Source: Brachypodium distachyon (Eukaryota; Streptophyta; Magnoliopsida; Poales; Poaceae). Taken from it: DNA of 64,000 nt. Location: contig NC_016135.3 of assembly GCF_000005505.3 (NCBI RefSeq), positions 10,820,613 to 10,884,612 on the forward strand, read 5' to 3'. Numbering within the stretch: the first letter of the stretch is position 1; each line of letters opens with the position of its first letter. The position numbers were made by a program, and so were the translations under genes. This document shows positions 23,584 through 35,420 of this stretch, piece after piece. The notes below the pieces were generated by a model. The model was given only the letters and a program-made list of their open reading frames with translations. It ran no database searches and was not told where the DNA came from.

Positions 23584-26398
23584 TAGCTAGTCTCGCCGGA
23601 ACCCTAGCTCCCCGCCGCGGATCTGAGCTCAGCTCAGGTAGCTAAGCAAGAGCGAGTTCTGACAAGTCCACCTGAGAAGCCGGGCTGCTGAAACGTCAAG
23701 TGGGCTTGATGGGTCAATCGGGCTCAACTGTTCCTAGCAAGCTGTAGCCCGTTTATGCCAGTCGATTATCTTTATCTTTATCCTCCCCTTATTATCTTTT
23801 CATTATACTCCCCTGAAATTAGTTAGTGGCAGCGATCCGTCATTTTTGAGCCTATTCACTTGAATGTTCTTAAAACAAAGTCCGGTCTCGAGAAGAGCCT
23901 GGCGGCGGCAGACAGAGAAAATTAGGTTTTGGAATTAGATCTCACCACATTTTCACCGGAATCTGGTTCCCCTGCCTCCTGCCGCCATGTTGACGCTGTG
24001 AGGTAAGAGAACCTTAGGTCTTGTTATACACATGCAGAAGTGTCTACTATTATTATTAGCCGTGTGGTTTTTATCGGCAACGCTATGACGGAGGACGCTA
24101 TGCTGTTGAGAATAAAGATAGTCTAATTCTTCCTCTGTTGTGACGGTGCCTTTATCGAGCAGTGCCGCAGGCAGAGAGTTCTACTCACCACAGGTTCGAT
24201 GCGTCCGACCTTGTGGATTTTGAGTCAGATCCATTCATATCGATTTCCTGAATTTGTAAAATGCTCTTGTGTGGCTTTGGAGTTGCTTCGTGTTTTTGTG
24301 AAGATCTTGTGGTTTGACAAGCTGTATCAACGTTGTAATTTTTAGTTATAATAGAAGTTGCTTTGTAATTTCTTGGGTCTATGACCCAAATCATTGCACG
24401 TAACGACTATGGAGTTTGAATGAAGTTGCGGATTATTCTAAAAAAACTTGATTTTTTAATAAATATAAATATCAAGGAATCATAGGAAGATTGGTGTCAG
24501 AAAACCACTACTCTTAAAAAAATTATCACTTAGTCTCAACCTTAGTGCCAATATGTGGCATGAAATCCATAATTTCCTAATTTAGCTGCTTAAAAGAAGA
24601 TATGACAATTGGGTCCCAAACATCATTGTCTAAACCTAAGTTAGTCTCGGTTTTTTCTTTCCCAGCAAGATCTGAGTGGCTCGACCATGTCCGGGCTCAG
24701 CCGTGACTCTTGTAACTATCGAGAAATTGCGCAAACATGTCCCCGTCCTTTTTTTCTCTCACATCGCCTCTTTTTCCTCGTAAGCCCGAATCGGTCAGAT
24801 TCGGCCTGGGAAGCAAAAAGGTGAATTAAATTAGAACTTCGGTTAAGTAGCTAGATTGCAAAATCATGGGCTTCCTGCAACAGATTCGAACAAAGATTGT
24901 TGTTAAGTGATAAATTTTTCAAGTGTCGTGGCTTTTTGATACCAAATTTTTCATTATAGGAGTTCCTTGATATTTACTCATTTTTCCATCGCTTGTTGAG
25001 TTGGCACAAATCATCTTATTTTTCTTAAAAACTCAACATATGGCCGTGGTCTGTCACCTTTGAGCAACATCGCTTAATTTGTTTTCCTAACTTGTTGATT
25101 TGGCATAAATTATTAATATGGAAACAAATTATATGACCTAAGATAATCGATAATTAATAGTACATCATTCTTCTAAGCATGTTAGTTTTTATGACCATAG
25201 TAATATATATATATATATATACATATATATATACATATATGTTATTTTTTATTTGTTTTTCCTACTAGTAAGTAATTTATTCACCCATTCGCAGACAGGA
25301 AGTTCTTCAATTTCTGAACTTTTAAATCATATTTTTGGAATTCAATAAAATCCACGTCTGAGAACAATTTGGTCTCTTCACAACAGTGTAACCCCTTGAC
25401 ATCCACTTTTATTCGGAAAAGGACATGACCTGATCGAAGCTCCGGGTGCAACAAAGGGGGCGAGTAGAGAGAAAGGCCTCCAAGTTTTCAACATTTGTAA
25501 GTAAACAGTTTCACACTTCTTTTAATCCCGATCATTTTCGAGCTACCATTTGACATCCGACCCATCTGCCGGTCGGCGTCGAATGTTAGATAAGTGTTTT
25601 ATTTATTGAGTTTTTACTATAACAAAGTTTTAAAATTTTGAAACTAAAACCTCTCGAACTTGGATTTGAAAATCAAAAGAGGTGAACATGCCACTGATCT
25701 CTCCTCCTCGCCGATTTGAAAAGCAAAAGGAACCATTCTACCACCCGGGCCCATCTCTTCTCCTCTGATGAACTTTTCAGCTACCTCCCCCGGCCACCAC
25801 CCCTGGCCTTTGTCTCAGATTGGCAGTTTTCCGTCGGTTCTTTGTTTCGCCAACCTTTTGTTCCTCCAAAGGGCAAACGTAGGCTAGTAAAACAAAATAA
25901 GATGTACTCCGTACTTTCTTTTTCCTTGGCCGAAATTTGTCCTAGACTCCTTCCTTCCTGGTACATATATACATGTCATTTTTCCCTCCGTATATATATA
26001 TGCCGTGTTTGCCTCGTGTGGAATATTAATAATAACCCCGTTTTCTTTATATATGCAGCGACCGAAAGGATGATCATGTATCTTAATCAGCACCCAGATG
26101 CCGACAAGTACTAGTGTCTGTCTAGTGGCTCCTGTCAGTATGTCACCGACCTGTACTGTTACCTGTATCAAGTGGACACCAGATGACAATACGAATGATG
26201 ATATTTTGAGTTTGACACAATCCTAAATCCTCATCTTGTTTGTGCTATCTAAATAGACATTCACTAGACCATGTCTCTACGATGGTCTGACCGACCATGA
26301 ATTAGAATTTATTTTTCTTCTGACAGGGCAAACGGTACGTAGAGGGACAGGGTAGATGGGATAGGCAACTGTCTGTTCGGCGAGACGTAGAATCAACT
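23584..26398. other. Intergenic between MED30 and the CACTA element
   Basis: The first 100-200 bp should hold the MED30 promoter on -. A segment at about 23880-24448 ends in TTCTAAAAAAA after a LINE-like 3' sequence and may be a non-autonomous retroposon; no clear target duplication was found. A TA/CATA microsatellite lies at 25204-25240. A 132-codon frame at 25716-26114 has no recognisable domain and probably is not a gene. Confidence 0.4.
25204..25240. repeat. (AT)n/(ATAC) microsatellite
   Basis: Uninterrupted alternation of A and T with two C interruptions, inside intergenic DNA. Confidence 0.9.
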
Positions 26399-26429
26399 TG
26401 TCACTACTACAAAACGGTTTATATGCAAC

Positions 26430-26740
26430 GACACATCAGTGTTGGTTCCGGCGCGACCGTTACTGATGAACAACATCAGTGTCGGTCGCGGCCGTGACCG
26501 TCACTGATGAACACAGCGGGCTCTGACCGTCCCCGTCTAGCCATACATCAGTGGCGACCGCGCGAGCCGACCGCCACCGATGAACCATCATAGCTCGCGA
26601 GTTACATCAGTGGCGGTCTTACCCGACCGCCACTGATGAACCACGCATCAGTAACGGTCGCCCCAATGCGACCGTTACTGATGTACCCACGATATCAGTA
26701 ACGGTCGCTCAATTCCCGACCGCCACTGATGATCGTCACG
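26430..26740. repeat. CACTA 5' subterminal repeat array
   Basis: At least nine copies of a CATCAGT(A/G)(A/T)CGGTCG-like unit in both orientations, many paired as short hairpins (for example CATCAGTGGCGGTC ... GACCGCCACTGATG). These are the presumed TNPA-type binding sites. The matching right array is at 33390-33530. Confidence 0.85.
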
Positions 26741-27261
26741 GTTTAAATACACTGGGCAGAGCCGCAGCTGGTCGCGATGCGCGTCGTAACGGACCAGCTG
26801 CGGCCCCTTCTTCTCCGGCGACGGCGAAGCGCTGCCCGACAGCGCCATGGCCGCCGGCGAGCCCCCCAGGTAGCCCCTCCTCCCTCCCCCTTCCTTCTCC
26901 CCCCCCCCCCCCGCGCCGGCGGGCGGCCATGGCCGCCGAGCTCCGATTCTCGAACCCGAAGCTTCCCTCTCCCTCCCGATCTCTCTCGCCAGCCTCCAAT
27001 TTCTCCCCGAAGTTCCCCAATTTCAAATTTTTGAGCTCCGCGGCCGCCGGCCAAAATGCCCCCTCGTCGTCGCCCGGAGCTTCCCTCTCGCTTGCGAGCT
27101 CTCTCTCCCTCCCGATCTTTCTCGCCGGCCTCCAATTTCTCTCCGAATGTCTCTAATTTCAAATTTTTAGTTAGCTCCGATTAATTAACACCTTAATCCC
27201 TTTGTCAATGATTAGGCTAACTATTTTGCTTTGTTTGTTTTCTTGTGTATTGTGTTGTAGA

Positions 27262-30200
27262 TCGAAGGACCGTTCTTGCATGTACGCCAAGGAAAAAATC
27301 AATGCTCAATGGATAACCGAATGGATGGTCTTTTTTGGAGTCGCGAAAGGTGATATGGAACGAAAAGGACTTTTGATGATGCGTTGTCCATGTCGCAAAT
27401 GTGGAAACAGATGCATGATGAAGCCTGAAGATGTTCAGATGCACGTGCTGGCATCGGGTTTTGTGGAAGGTTATTCTCACTGGACTTGTCACGGGGAGGA
27501 TGCGGTTGATGTCGGTAGCGGTAGCGAAGATGATGATGTCCTGCGGTATGATCTGGCGAATGATTCTGAGGAAGAAACAAGGGTTGATGAGGAGGCTAAT
27601 GTGGAAGGTGAAGGAGCTCCACGTGGCAGGATTGCCGAAATGCTAGATGACCCGTACCTACGGGAGCAGCTGGAGGACCCCGAAGATGAGGCAGAGTCTG
27701 CTCAGTTCAAAAAATTGTTGGAGGATGCAAACACACCCTTGTATGATGGAGCTGGCGAAGAAAACAACGTGCTCGAAGTGACGCTCGAACTTTTCAGGCT
27801 GAAGGCAGCATCATGCTGGTCAGACAAGGGCTTCACGAACTTGTTGAGTTACCTTGCTTCGGTTTTTCCACAGCCAAACAAGTTGCCCAAGAGCACATAC
27901 GAGGCGAAGAAGATTACATGCCCGCTTGGATTAGATTGCGTGAAATATCATTCATGTCCAAACGACTGCATGGTATACATTGGAAAGTACAAGAACCATG
28001 AGAGCTGCCACATATGCGGTGCATCGAGATACAACAAGAAAAACGCCAGAGCTGGCGAAGATGATGGGGAAGAAGTGATGAAGGGCAGGCCGGCAAAGAT
28101 TGTCGGGTATCTTACGGCAGGTGGCCAAGTTGAGCGTTGGATGCAGAACGTTAAGGACGCGAGGTATCTCGTCCATCACGATCCGGCGCAGGCTGCATTC
28201 GATCCTGACGGGCACTACCGTGTGGAGGAAGCTGGGGTCCTAAGACACCCAGCCGATGGGACTCAGTGGAGGAACTTCGACACGGCATTTCCAGATTTCA
28301 GGGCAGAGCCCAGAAACCTGAGACTCGGTCTCAGCACTGACGGGATAAATCCTTTCGGAAACATGAACAACAAGCACAGCACATGGCCTGTCTACAACCT
28401 TCCTCCATGGTTAATCATGAAGAGAAAGTACATCCACATGTGCATGCTCATACAGGGTCCAAAGCAGCCGGGAGCTGACCTAAATGTGTGTCTGCAGCTA
28501 GTGAAGGATGAGCTGAAGCAGCTTTGGAACCCTGACAGAGTGGTTTGGGACGCAAACAGGAGGGAGTACTTCACGATGAGAGCAGCGCTTCTGATCTGCG
28601 TGCATGACTACCCCACTAATGGAAATACTTCATGCCAGGTGACACATGGGTAGAAGGCCTGTACAAAGTGCGGGGAAAACACGACATCAGAGAAGTTGCC
28701 CGCTTCATCCAAAATTGTTTACATGGGCCACCGAAAGTGGTTGGATGCTAAAGACCCTTGGAGGGATGACAAGGAAAGGTTCAATGGGAAGACGGAGCAT
28801 GGGACAGCGCCGAAGGAGAAGTCTGGTATGCAAATCCTCAAGATTGTGAACAATCTTGAGGTTGTCCCCGGAAAGATTGCTGCGAAGAAATATAAGGAAC
28901 CTGAAGGCGTCGTGTGGAAAATGAGGTCCGTATTCTGGCACCTGGAGTACTGGACACATTTAGAATTCCGCCACAGCATAGATGTCATGCACGTGGAGAA
29001 AAATGTATGCGACGGCATGCTGGGGTTGCTGATGAACATTCCAGAGAAGACGAAAGATGGACCCAATGCACGGAAGGACCTGGAACTCATGTCTGTCAGG
29101 AAAGAGTTACGGGGCAAAGATCAAATGTCGGCAGCCGACAAGAATGGTTTCGTGACGGTGACCACGCGGTGTCATCTTGCATGTTACAACCTGTACAAAG
29201 ACAAGTTGCATAGGATGTGCCAGCCCCTGCAGGGCATTAAAGTCCCATCGAACTACTCGTCGAGCATCAACCATCTAGTTGACATGAAGAGTCACAAGCT
29301 ATCTGGCATGAAGTCTCATGACAACCATGTCATACTCACTCAGTTACTTCCAGTCGCAATCAGAGGTATCATGGAGCCGCATGTAAGGAAGACAATCATG
29401 AAGCTTTCTGACTTCTTTGACAGCATCTCGCAGAAGTCAATCACCGTTAGACGATGCCAGATACTGAAGGATAGTATGATACAGATTCTGTGTGAGCTCG
29501 AGATGTTCTTCCCTCCATCATTCTTCGATATCATGGTCCATCTAATGATCCACATATGCGATGAGATCTTGTCCCTAGGGTCCTCGTTCCTGCATAACAT
29601 GTATGGCCCTGAATGATACAACGGAGTTCTGAAGCGGTACGTTCGTAACAGATCGTGTCCGGAAGGTAGCATCGTGGAAGGCTTTAGGGCAGAAGAGTGC
29701 ATCGAGTTCTGCATGGATTGGTTGGCCGATCAGAAATCAGTAAGTGTTCCCGAATCACGGCACAAGGGCAAGCTCGATGGCAAAGGTGGCCTTGGACATA
29801 CATACCTTAATGTCTATGGAAGAGGAAGGGAAGCTGACTTTGAAGGAGCACATTTGGTTGTGTTGCAAACTGTCGATTGCTGCAGGCCTTATCAGGAAAT
29901 GCACATGGAACAACTGTGAAATGAAAACCCTAAAAGAGGAGAAGTCTGGATCCACTGGGAGCACAATAAAACATTCGCAGCATGGCTGAAGAATTATTGG
30001 TACGGCAGGGAGACGACCAATGTATCAGAAGAGACGGTTGCATGTTTGTCACGGGAACCTGCTTACCACGTCTCTACTTGGCAATCATATGCGATCAACG
30101 GCTATAACTTCTACACTGCGTCTCAGGACCGTAAAAGCACGTATCAAAATAGTGGTGTAGTCATGACTTCTGAGACCGCGACCGACGACAACAGCAAAAC

Positions 30201-30498
30201 CAAAGTGTTCTTTGGCGTTATCGAGGAGATCTGGGAATTGGAGTACTCAATCACAAAGATCCCAATGTTCCGTGTAAGATGGACCAAAGGTGACAAAGAA
30301 GAAAGTCACAGGTTCACGACGATGGTGCTACCTTCTGAGATCCCTCGTGAACAAGTTGACGTGAGAAAAATCCCGGCAAGAGAGGAACCATGGGTCTTTA
30401 CTAAACAATGCAAGCAGGTTTTCTACATAGACGACCCGGCAAATAAAGGCCGCGTCGTAGTAAAAAGAGGGGAAAGAAACATTGTTGGAGTGGACTGA
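27262..30498 (+). pseudogene. TNP2-type CACTA transposase, broken by three in-frame stops
   Basis: One continuous reading frame follows a likely intron acceptor (TTGTAG at 27256-27261); the first possible Met codons are 27202 and 27280. Order of parts: a transposase-associated Cys-rich domain (CPCRKCGNRC, near 27390-27410), an acidic stretch, the TNP2 transposase core (KNLR/DGINPFGNMNNKHS region, near 28320-28380), a central block with HSIDVMHVEKNVCDGMLG (near 28975-29020), a DUF4218 region (about 29450-29720), and a DUF4216 region (about 30200-30330). Stops interrupt at 28651-28653 (TAG), 29614-29616 (TGA) and 29917-29919 (TGA), yet the frame never shifts. An intact product would be about 1070 aa. 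It would cut and join the element ends. Confidence 0.88.
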
Positions 30499-31070
30499 GT
30501 TACTTCACAAGAAGACTACGAAGGTTTCCATGATCCGACGACCGCCGCAGATGACGAAGAAGCGGAACGCACGATATTAACGACGAAAAGGAGAGGAAAA
30601 AGAAGAAGTGATGGGAGCGAGAGCGAGAAAATACCACAAAAATCCTACCTCAGAAGCAGTTCTGCGAGGAGTCAAGTTATGACTTACCGAATGAAGGAGA
30701 AGCACTAGTAGTCACATTGTAAAAATGTACTCGTACTGAATCTTAATGCAAACTTTGTACTAAGTGAAATTATGTGTGAAACTTTGTACTGCTCAAATAC
30801 TAGAGAAATGTGTGATCGATGTACTTTTGTGTATGCATGTTAGTACATGGCTTTGTCACTCCCAAAAATTCAATCCAAATTTAGCAAAAAAAACTACACA
30901 AAATGCACTAATTTATTAATGCAAACTTTGTACTAAGTGAAATTATGTGTGAAATTTGTATGCATGTGATGAAATTATGTGTGAAATTTGTACTAGAGAA
31001 ATGCATGAATTGATTCCTCAAACGTAATTTCAAATGCATGAATTGATTCCTCAAATATAATTTCAAATGC

Positions 31071-33094
31071 ATGAATTTCAAATTCAAGAGCACCCCGCTG
31101 AAGAGCAGCGCCGCCTCCGACACACGTATGGAGGACGAAGACACCTACACCCTAGGTTACAGCCCGGCTCCTAGCATGGACAACCCCCCTGCTAGCCAAC
31201 CGGACCCAAGCGAGGGCATCCGGGATAACGATCCAGGTCTGAGCGACAACATCTTTGTAAGCAATCTTTTCAAACTCTTTTTCACTCCTTACCTTCATGA
31301 ATAAAGATCTTACACACATATGCGTTTTTCTTGTTACGCGCAAGCACCGGTGAAGTGTCGTATCCACGTTGACAAGCCTTGGAAGCCTGTAGGCGCCATT
31401 GGCCGCCTGATGCCCAGACAATCACCGCCACTGGTGCACGGCATTCTCATGAACGACGCACAAGTGAGTGTGATGGTGGACTCCGTCGTCGACGACCATC
31501 GGGATTATGCTATCCCGCTACCTCCGGAGGAAGGCGTGGATATTCTAAGCGGTTGTCCAAACTACCGCATTATGTGGCCTAGGAGGTTGGTATCTCTCTG
31601 CAACCAGTGCCGGCCCTCTATGACTCCATCTCTCTCACCCACAAAGGTACTTCTCAATCGCCGCTCGGCCTTTCCCCTAGGATACTTCCTCATGTCGATG
31701 CCTGCACAGCTCAAAGATAGCCAGACCACAGGGTCGGCACAGGCTGAAAGCGTCCCTCCTACCTTCTCTCTCTTGGGTGCCGCTGAGTCCATGGGTGGGC
31801 GCAAGATCGATGACAAGTACAAGGCAGAGGAGCAAAAGGCATAGAACAGTAAGAGGAGGCATAAAAAGAGGGGGCGCGGCGGCAAGACCATCAACGAGTC
31901 TTCCAATGTCACTCAAGATGAGATGCACTATGTGCCTGACATAACTGGAGTCTGGGAGGACAATAGGCCTGACATTCTCATCAAGAACCCATATCAAGGC
32001 CAGAGATTCGTAGACGGATCCTATTTCGTGCCTAGTGAGTTCGACCGGGTGCTTATTTACTATCCTGGAAGACCGATGGTCACCGAAGATTCTCTGCGTG
32101 CCGTGTCCAGAGAGATGCAAGAGCTTCATCAGTTCTACATGCAAGCATCAGCTAGTTCTCAACAGCATGCCCAACAGATCAATGTTAGAATCCCAAAGGA
32201 CTATGACTTCTTTGACCAAGAAACCGGGAAGATTCAGGAACGTCCTATCACCTTTGGTGTGGAGTTCAACGAATTTTTCCACCTCTTCAACCGCCAAAAG
32301 CTTGATATCAACCTCTTAAGGCTGTGGTCTGCCTACCAAATAAGAGAACTGCGACGAATAGAAGTCAAAAAAATAGCCATTTTAGACCCCGCGATGTTCA
32401 ACTACGGTGACATCGGTCTTGAGCCAGAAAAAGATGCCTCAAGAACCATGACATCAAAATACTTGGTGGCATGTCTCGAGAAATACGCGGATGACGACTT
32501 CATCCTCTTCTTCCTTAATTTGGAGTAAGCTCAATTTTATATATGAAACCGTTTGTTTTTTCTAATTCAGTCTTTCTTATACACCCTTAGATACTAAAGT
32601 TTGTTTCTTTTGAAAACAGAAACCAATGGGTCACACTACTCATTTGTTTGCCTTGGTCCACGGTGTACTACTTCGATTCATTACTTCCGAAGAAGGGTAT
32701 TCGAGGTCGGTTCTGGAAACCCATCAAATCACTCATTAACACTGCCTCGAAAGTGGCGAACAAGGGAAAACTAGTTGGTAAAAGCTATAAAGACGAGCCT
32801 CACCACAACCACAGGTTCCTTTGCCAGCAACAGCCGCCCGGCAGTGTGTTCTGTGGCTACTGCTATCACATCCTTATGGAGAATGCCAGCATGTTCAAGC
32901 CTGAGTGGAAAGGGTCAGTCGCGGCGATGGAAGAGTACTGGCGGCCCCGAATAACAATGGGACACCGACCTAAATGGGCCGTCTATAACATTCAAAGGGA
33001 GTTCGCCCATCTCATAAACAATGAGGTCATCAAGTCTAGTGGAGACTTCTACGAACGCGTGGAACAAGTCATGTCTAGGGTTCACCCACGATAA
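31071..33094 (+). pseudogene. Second CACTA gene: C48-protease-like protein, one in-frame stop
   Basis: The main frame covers 31320-32526, with an internal TAG at 31842-31844 after which the same frame continues (basic KRRHKKRGRGGK patch, then MHYVPDITGVW). An intron at about 32525-32620 leads to the last exon ending 33094. A possible upstream exon is 31071-31256 (acidic, Pro-rich). The last exon has the Ulp1-like C-terminal fold: QWVTLLICLPWSTVYYFDSL and PPGSVFCGYCYHIL, holding the Asp and Cys of the catalytic set. The position of the usual catalytic His before Trp-Val is Gln. Similar genes accompany TNP2 in many grass CACTA elements; their role is unclear. It may be a protein-binding relic rather than a protease. 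Confidence 0.75.
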
Positions 33095-33550
33095 TAGATT
33101 CAAGCTTGAAATGAGATACATTTGTATTATTTATATACTTCTATGAAATTTTGACACTTTGTAATCAATGTCGTGAAGTGAGATACATTTGTATTCTTTA
33201 TATGTTTTAAATGATGCAGCTTATATACATTTGTATGCTTTAAATGATGTGATGTGATGTACTGTGATGTGATACGGCTTTATATGTATTTTTCTGTGAT
33301 GAGATACATTTTTCTTTGCTGTATATATTATTCTGTGTATTTCCTGTGTATTTTCTGTGATTTTAATTATTATTTTAAATACCGAAAATGTATCAGTGTC
33401 GGTCGAGCGCGACACTGATGTGGCAACGCGACCGTTACTGATGATGGTATGATGGGTATCATCAGTAACACGAAGTTAGTAACGGCGGTCCCGACCGTTA
33501 CAGATGCTGTTTTTCAACCGTTACTGATAAAACTTTATGTAATAGCGTGT

Positions 33551-34942
33551 AGCCTTTCCATTGGACAGCTGGACGAATCAGTACACGGAAAATATTTGCC
33601 CAAAGAATCACGAGAGCCGTTAGGACCTTAGATTAGCTTATGGCATTGATCTACGATGCTCGACTGTCTACGATGCCAAGTCGACGACCAGGTCTGTTGG
33701 ATTTAACTCAAAATCCAATTTCCATTGTTTTACACGAAGTACACGCGCGTGCCCGTGCATGTCACAAGAACCGCAATTCTGGCAGCACGGAGCATCTGAA
33801 AAACCAGAAATGGCTTCATTTTTTTTGCGAGTGAGAAATGACTTCATTTTGTACAGATGCATGGATCTTCAAAGGAGAGCTCAGCCTTGTCTTCCATATG
33901 GCAAAAAGAAAGAATTATTCAGCTTTTGCCACTTGGCTTCATCAGAACTTTAGAAAGTTCTGGCTTTTATGTTTCTTTTCCTTTTCTTCTGCACACCCAG
34001 ATTTTATTTATGACTGTAGGCATTTTTCCTTACAGCCTTTTACCTCAAAAAATGAACCGCAATTCTACAAGTTGTTTGTCTTGATTCGAAGTGGTCATCT
34101 CCTTCTTAGATTATGTTTGTCTGGTACGAAGAGTTTCATGCACTGAACTAGTTCACCCAAAAGCTGGATTTTGCCTGCGTGGTAGGTTTTGACCAAGTTG
34201 TCTGCCGCATCACATATATAGGCGAAAAGCGGCCAAATTTCAACAGTAGAGTCACCACAACATTTTATATTTTCCATCACTTTTTTCAAAATTTCGTAGA
34301 AACTTTTCTTTCGAGTTAAAATTTGGGCAACAAATAAAATGTGTCATTTCTACACAATCCTTTGCCGAAATGATATGAAATTTGAATGCTTTACTCAATG
34401 TAACATTTTATGGTTTTCTGAAAAATTTCAATTTTTCAAGGAACTTTATTTTCCGATTTGAAATTTGAGTCATGAACAAAATATGTCATTTTCTACTCAA
34501 TCTCCTTGGCCGAAATGAGATGAAACTTGAAACATTTCCTCAAGACAAAATTTATGATTTATCTTTTTTTCAAAAAAATCTAGGAATTTTTATTTTTGAA
34601 TTCAAAATTTGAGGCATGCATAAAATATATAATTTTCTACTAATTGTTGTCCCCAATGAAGCTAAAATTTTATAGTGAACTAAGAACACAATTTTAGATT
34701 TCTTCTTTTTATATCATTTTTGAAGTTAGCAATGCTAGTTGACTCGGTCAAAACCTACCATGTATGTGAAGAATTACTTCTGGGTGACGCAATGGATAAT
34801 TTAAACCGTATGAACAATCAAAAAGGTTGTGTATAACCTGTATGCGATTTCAGCTAGCCAACAATCTGATAGCGTTTTGTTCCAGAACAAGGTGGAATGA
34901 AATGGAACGGTTCCACTCCTAGCCATAGAAATGGCCTATAGG
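33551..34942. other. Intergenic, AT-rich
   Basis: No gene is seen. Near 34270-34700, three related segments repeat the theme TTTCGAxTT...AAATTTGxG...CAxxAAATA, suggesting a diverged local tandem duplication of about 110-120 bp. Confidence 0.4.
33806..33850 (-). mobile_element. Micro-insertion flanked by 17-bp duplication
   Basis: AGAAATGGCTTCATTTT (33806-33822) and AGAAATGACTTCATTTT (33834-33850) differ at one base. They enclose TTTTGCGAGTG, which on - reads CACTCGCAAAA, a LINE-like 3' end with A-tail. Confidence 0.55.
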
Positions 34943-34950
34943 AATGTAAT

Positions 34951-35412
34951 CAGGGGCGGACCCGGTCCGGTTTTTGGGTGGGGAACGCCCCACCCAATAA
35001 TTTTTAAAATCCTTTATTCTTGGTAAAAATTATGAGAAAGAATTAGGCCGCAGTGTATTCGCCCTACCTATACCTGGGCATGGGTGGCCGGCCCGAAGGC
35101 TGACATCCCGGGCTGGGCCCGGGTTTCACTTTCCAGTCCCAAGCCCGGACCGAAAGCCTGAGACAAGCCCGAAATGACTAAAAAACGGGTATTGTAAGGG
35201 AAAATAGGTATAAAAAAATCATTTATTTATTCGAAAACAATTATTTTAATGCTAAAATGGTTTTTTTTTGGGCTTCGGGTCGGGCTCGGGCTTGAGGTTT
35301 TCCCATCGGGCTTTATGAAGCCCAGCCCGGGGTTTGCCCAGGTATAGGCCCACCAAATATTAGAAATGCAGTGTTTGTCCCATCCAATATTGAAAACCTG
35401 GATCCGCTACTG
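34951..35412. mobile_element. hAT-type non-autonomous element with 8-bp TSD AATGTAAT
   Basis: The left end is CAGGGGCGGACCCGG. The right end, complemented, is CAGTAGCGGATCCAGG. Perfect 8-bp copies of AATGTAAT flank it (34943-34950, 35413-35420), the size typical of hAT. No coding capacity. A second element lies inside (35069-35346). Confidence 0.85.
35069..35346. mobile_element. Second hAT-like MITE nested in the first
   Basis: Perfect 12-bp inverted ends TATACCTGGGCA and TGCCCAGGTATA. The flanks GCCCTACC and GGCCCACC match at six of eight positions, an eroded 8-bp duplication. Subterminal regions are rich in GGGC/GCCC words. 278 bp, non-coding. Confidence 0.72.
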
Positions 35413-35420
35413 AATGTAAT

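Larger units (their letters stand above)
26402..33547 (+). mobile_element. CACTA (En/Spm) DNA transposon, 7146 bp, TSD TGT
   Basis: The left end is CACTACTACAAAACG. The right end, complemented, is CGCTATTACATAAAG, the same terminal repeat with a few changes. TGT flanks both sides (26399-26401 and 33548-33550), the 3-bp duplication of CACTA elements. Just inside both ends lie many direct and inverted copies of an ACATCAGTAACGGTCG-like word (about 26434-26740 and 33390-33530), the subterminal repeats bound by the transposase. Two gene-like frames in the same direction (27262-30498 and about 31071-33094) fill the body. The inside is complete, so this was an autonomous element now inactivated by nonsense mutations. 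Confidence 0.93.

Noticed and set aside
23265..23645. Arg-rich + strand frames opposite MED30 exon 1
   Set aside because: Shadow frames of a GC-rich exon; the - strand protein matches MED30.
25716..26114. 132-codon frame before the CACTA element
   Set aside because: No known motif, odd composition and no support for splicing; likely chance or leader-like sequence.
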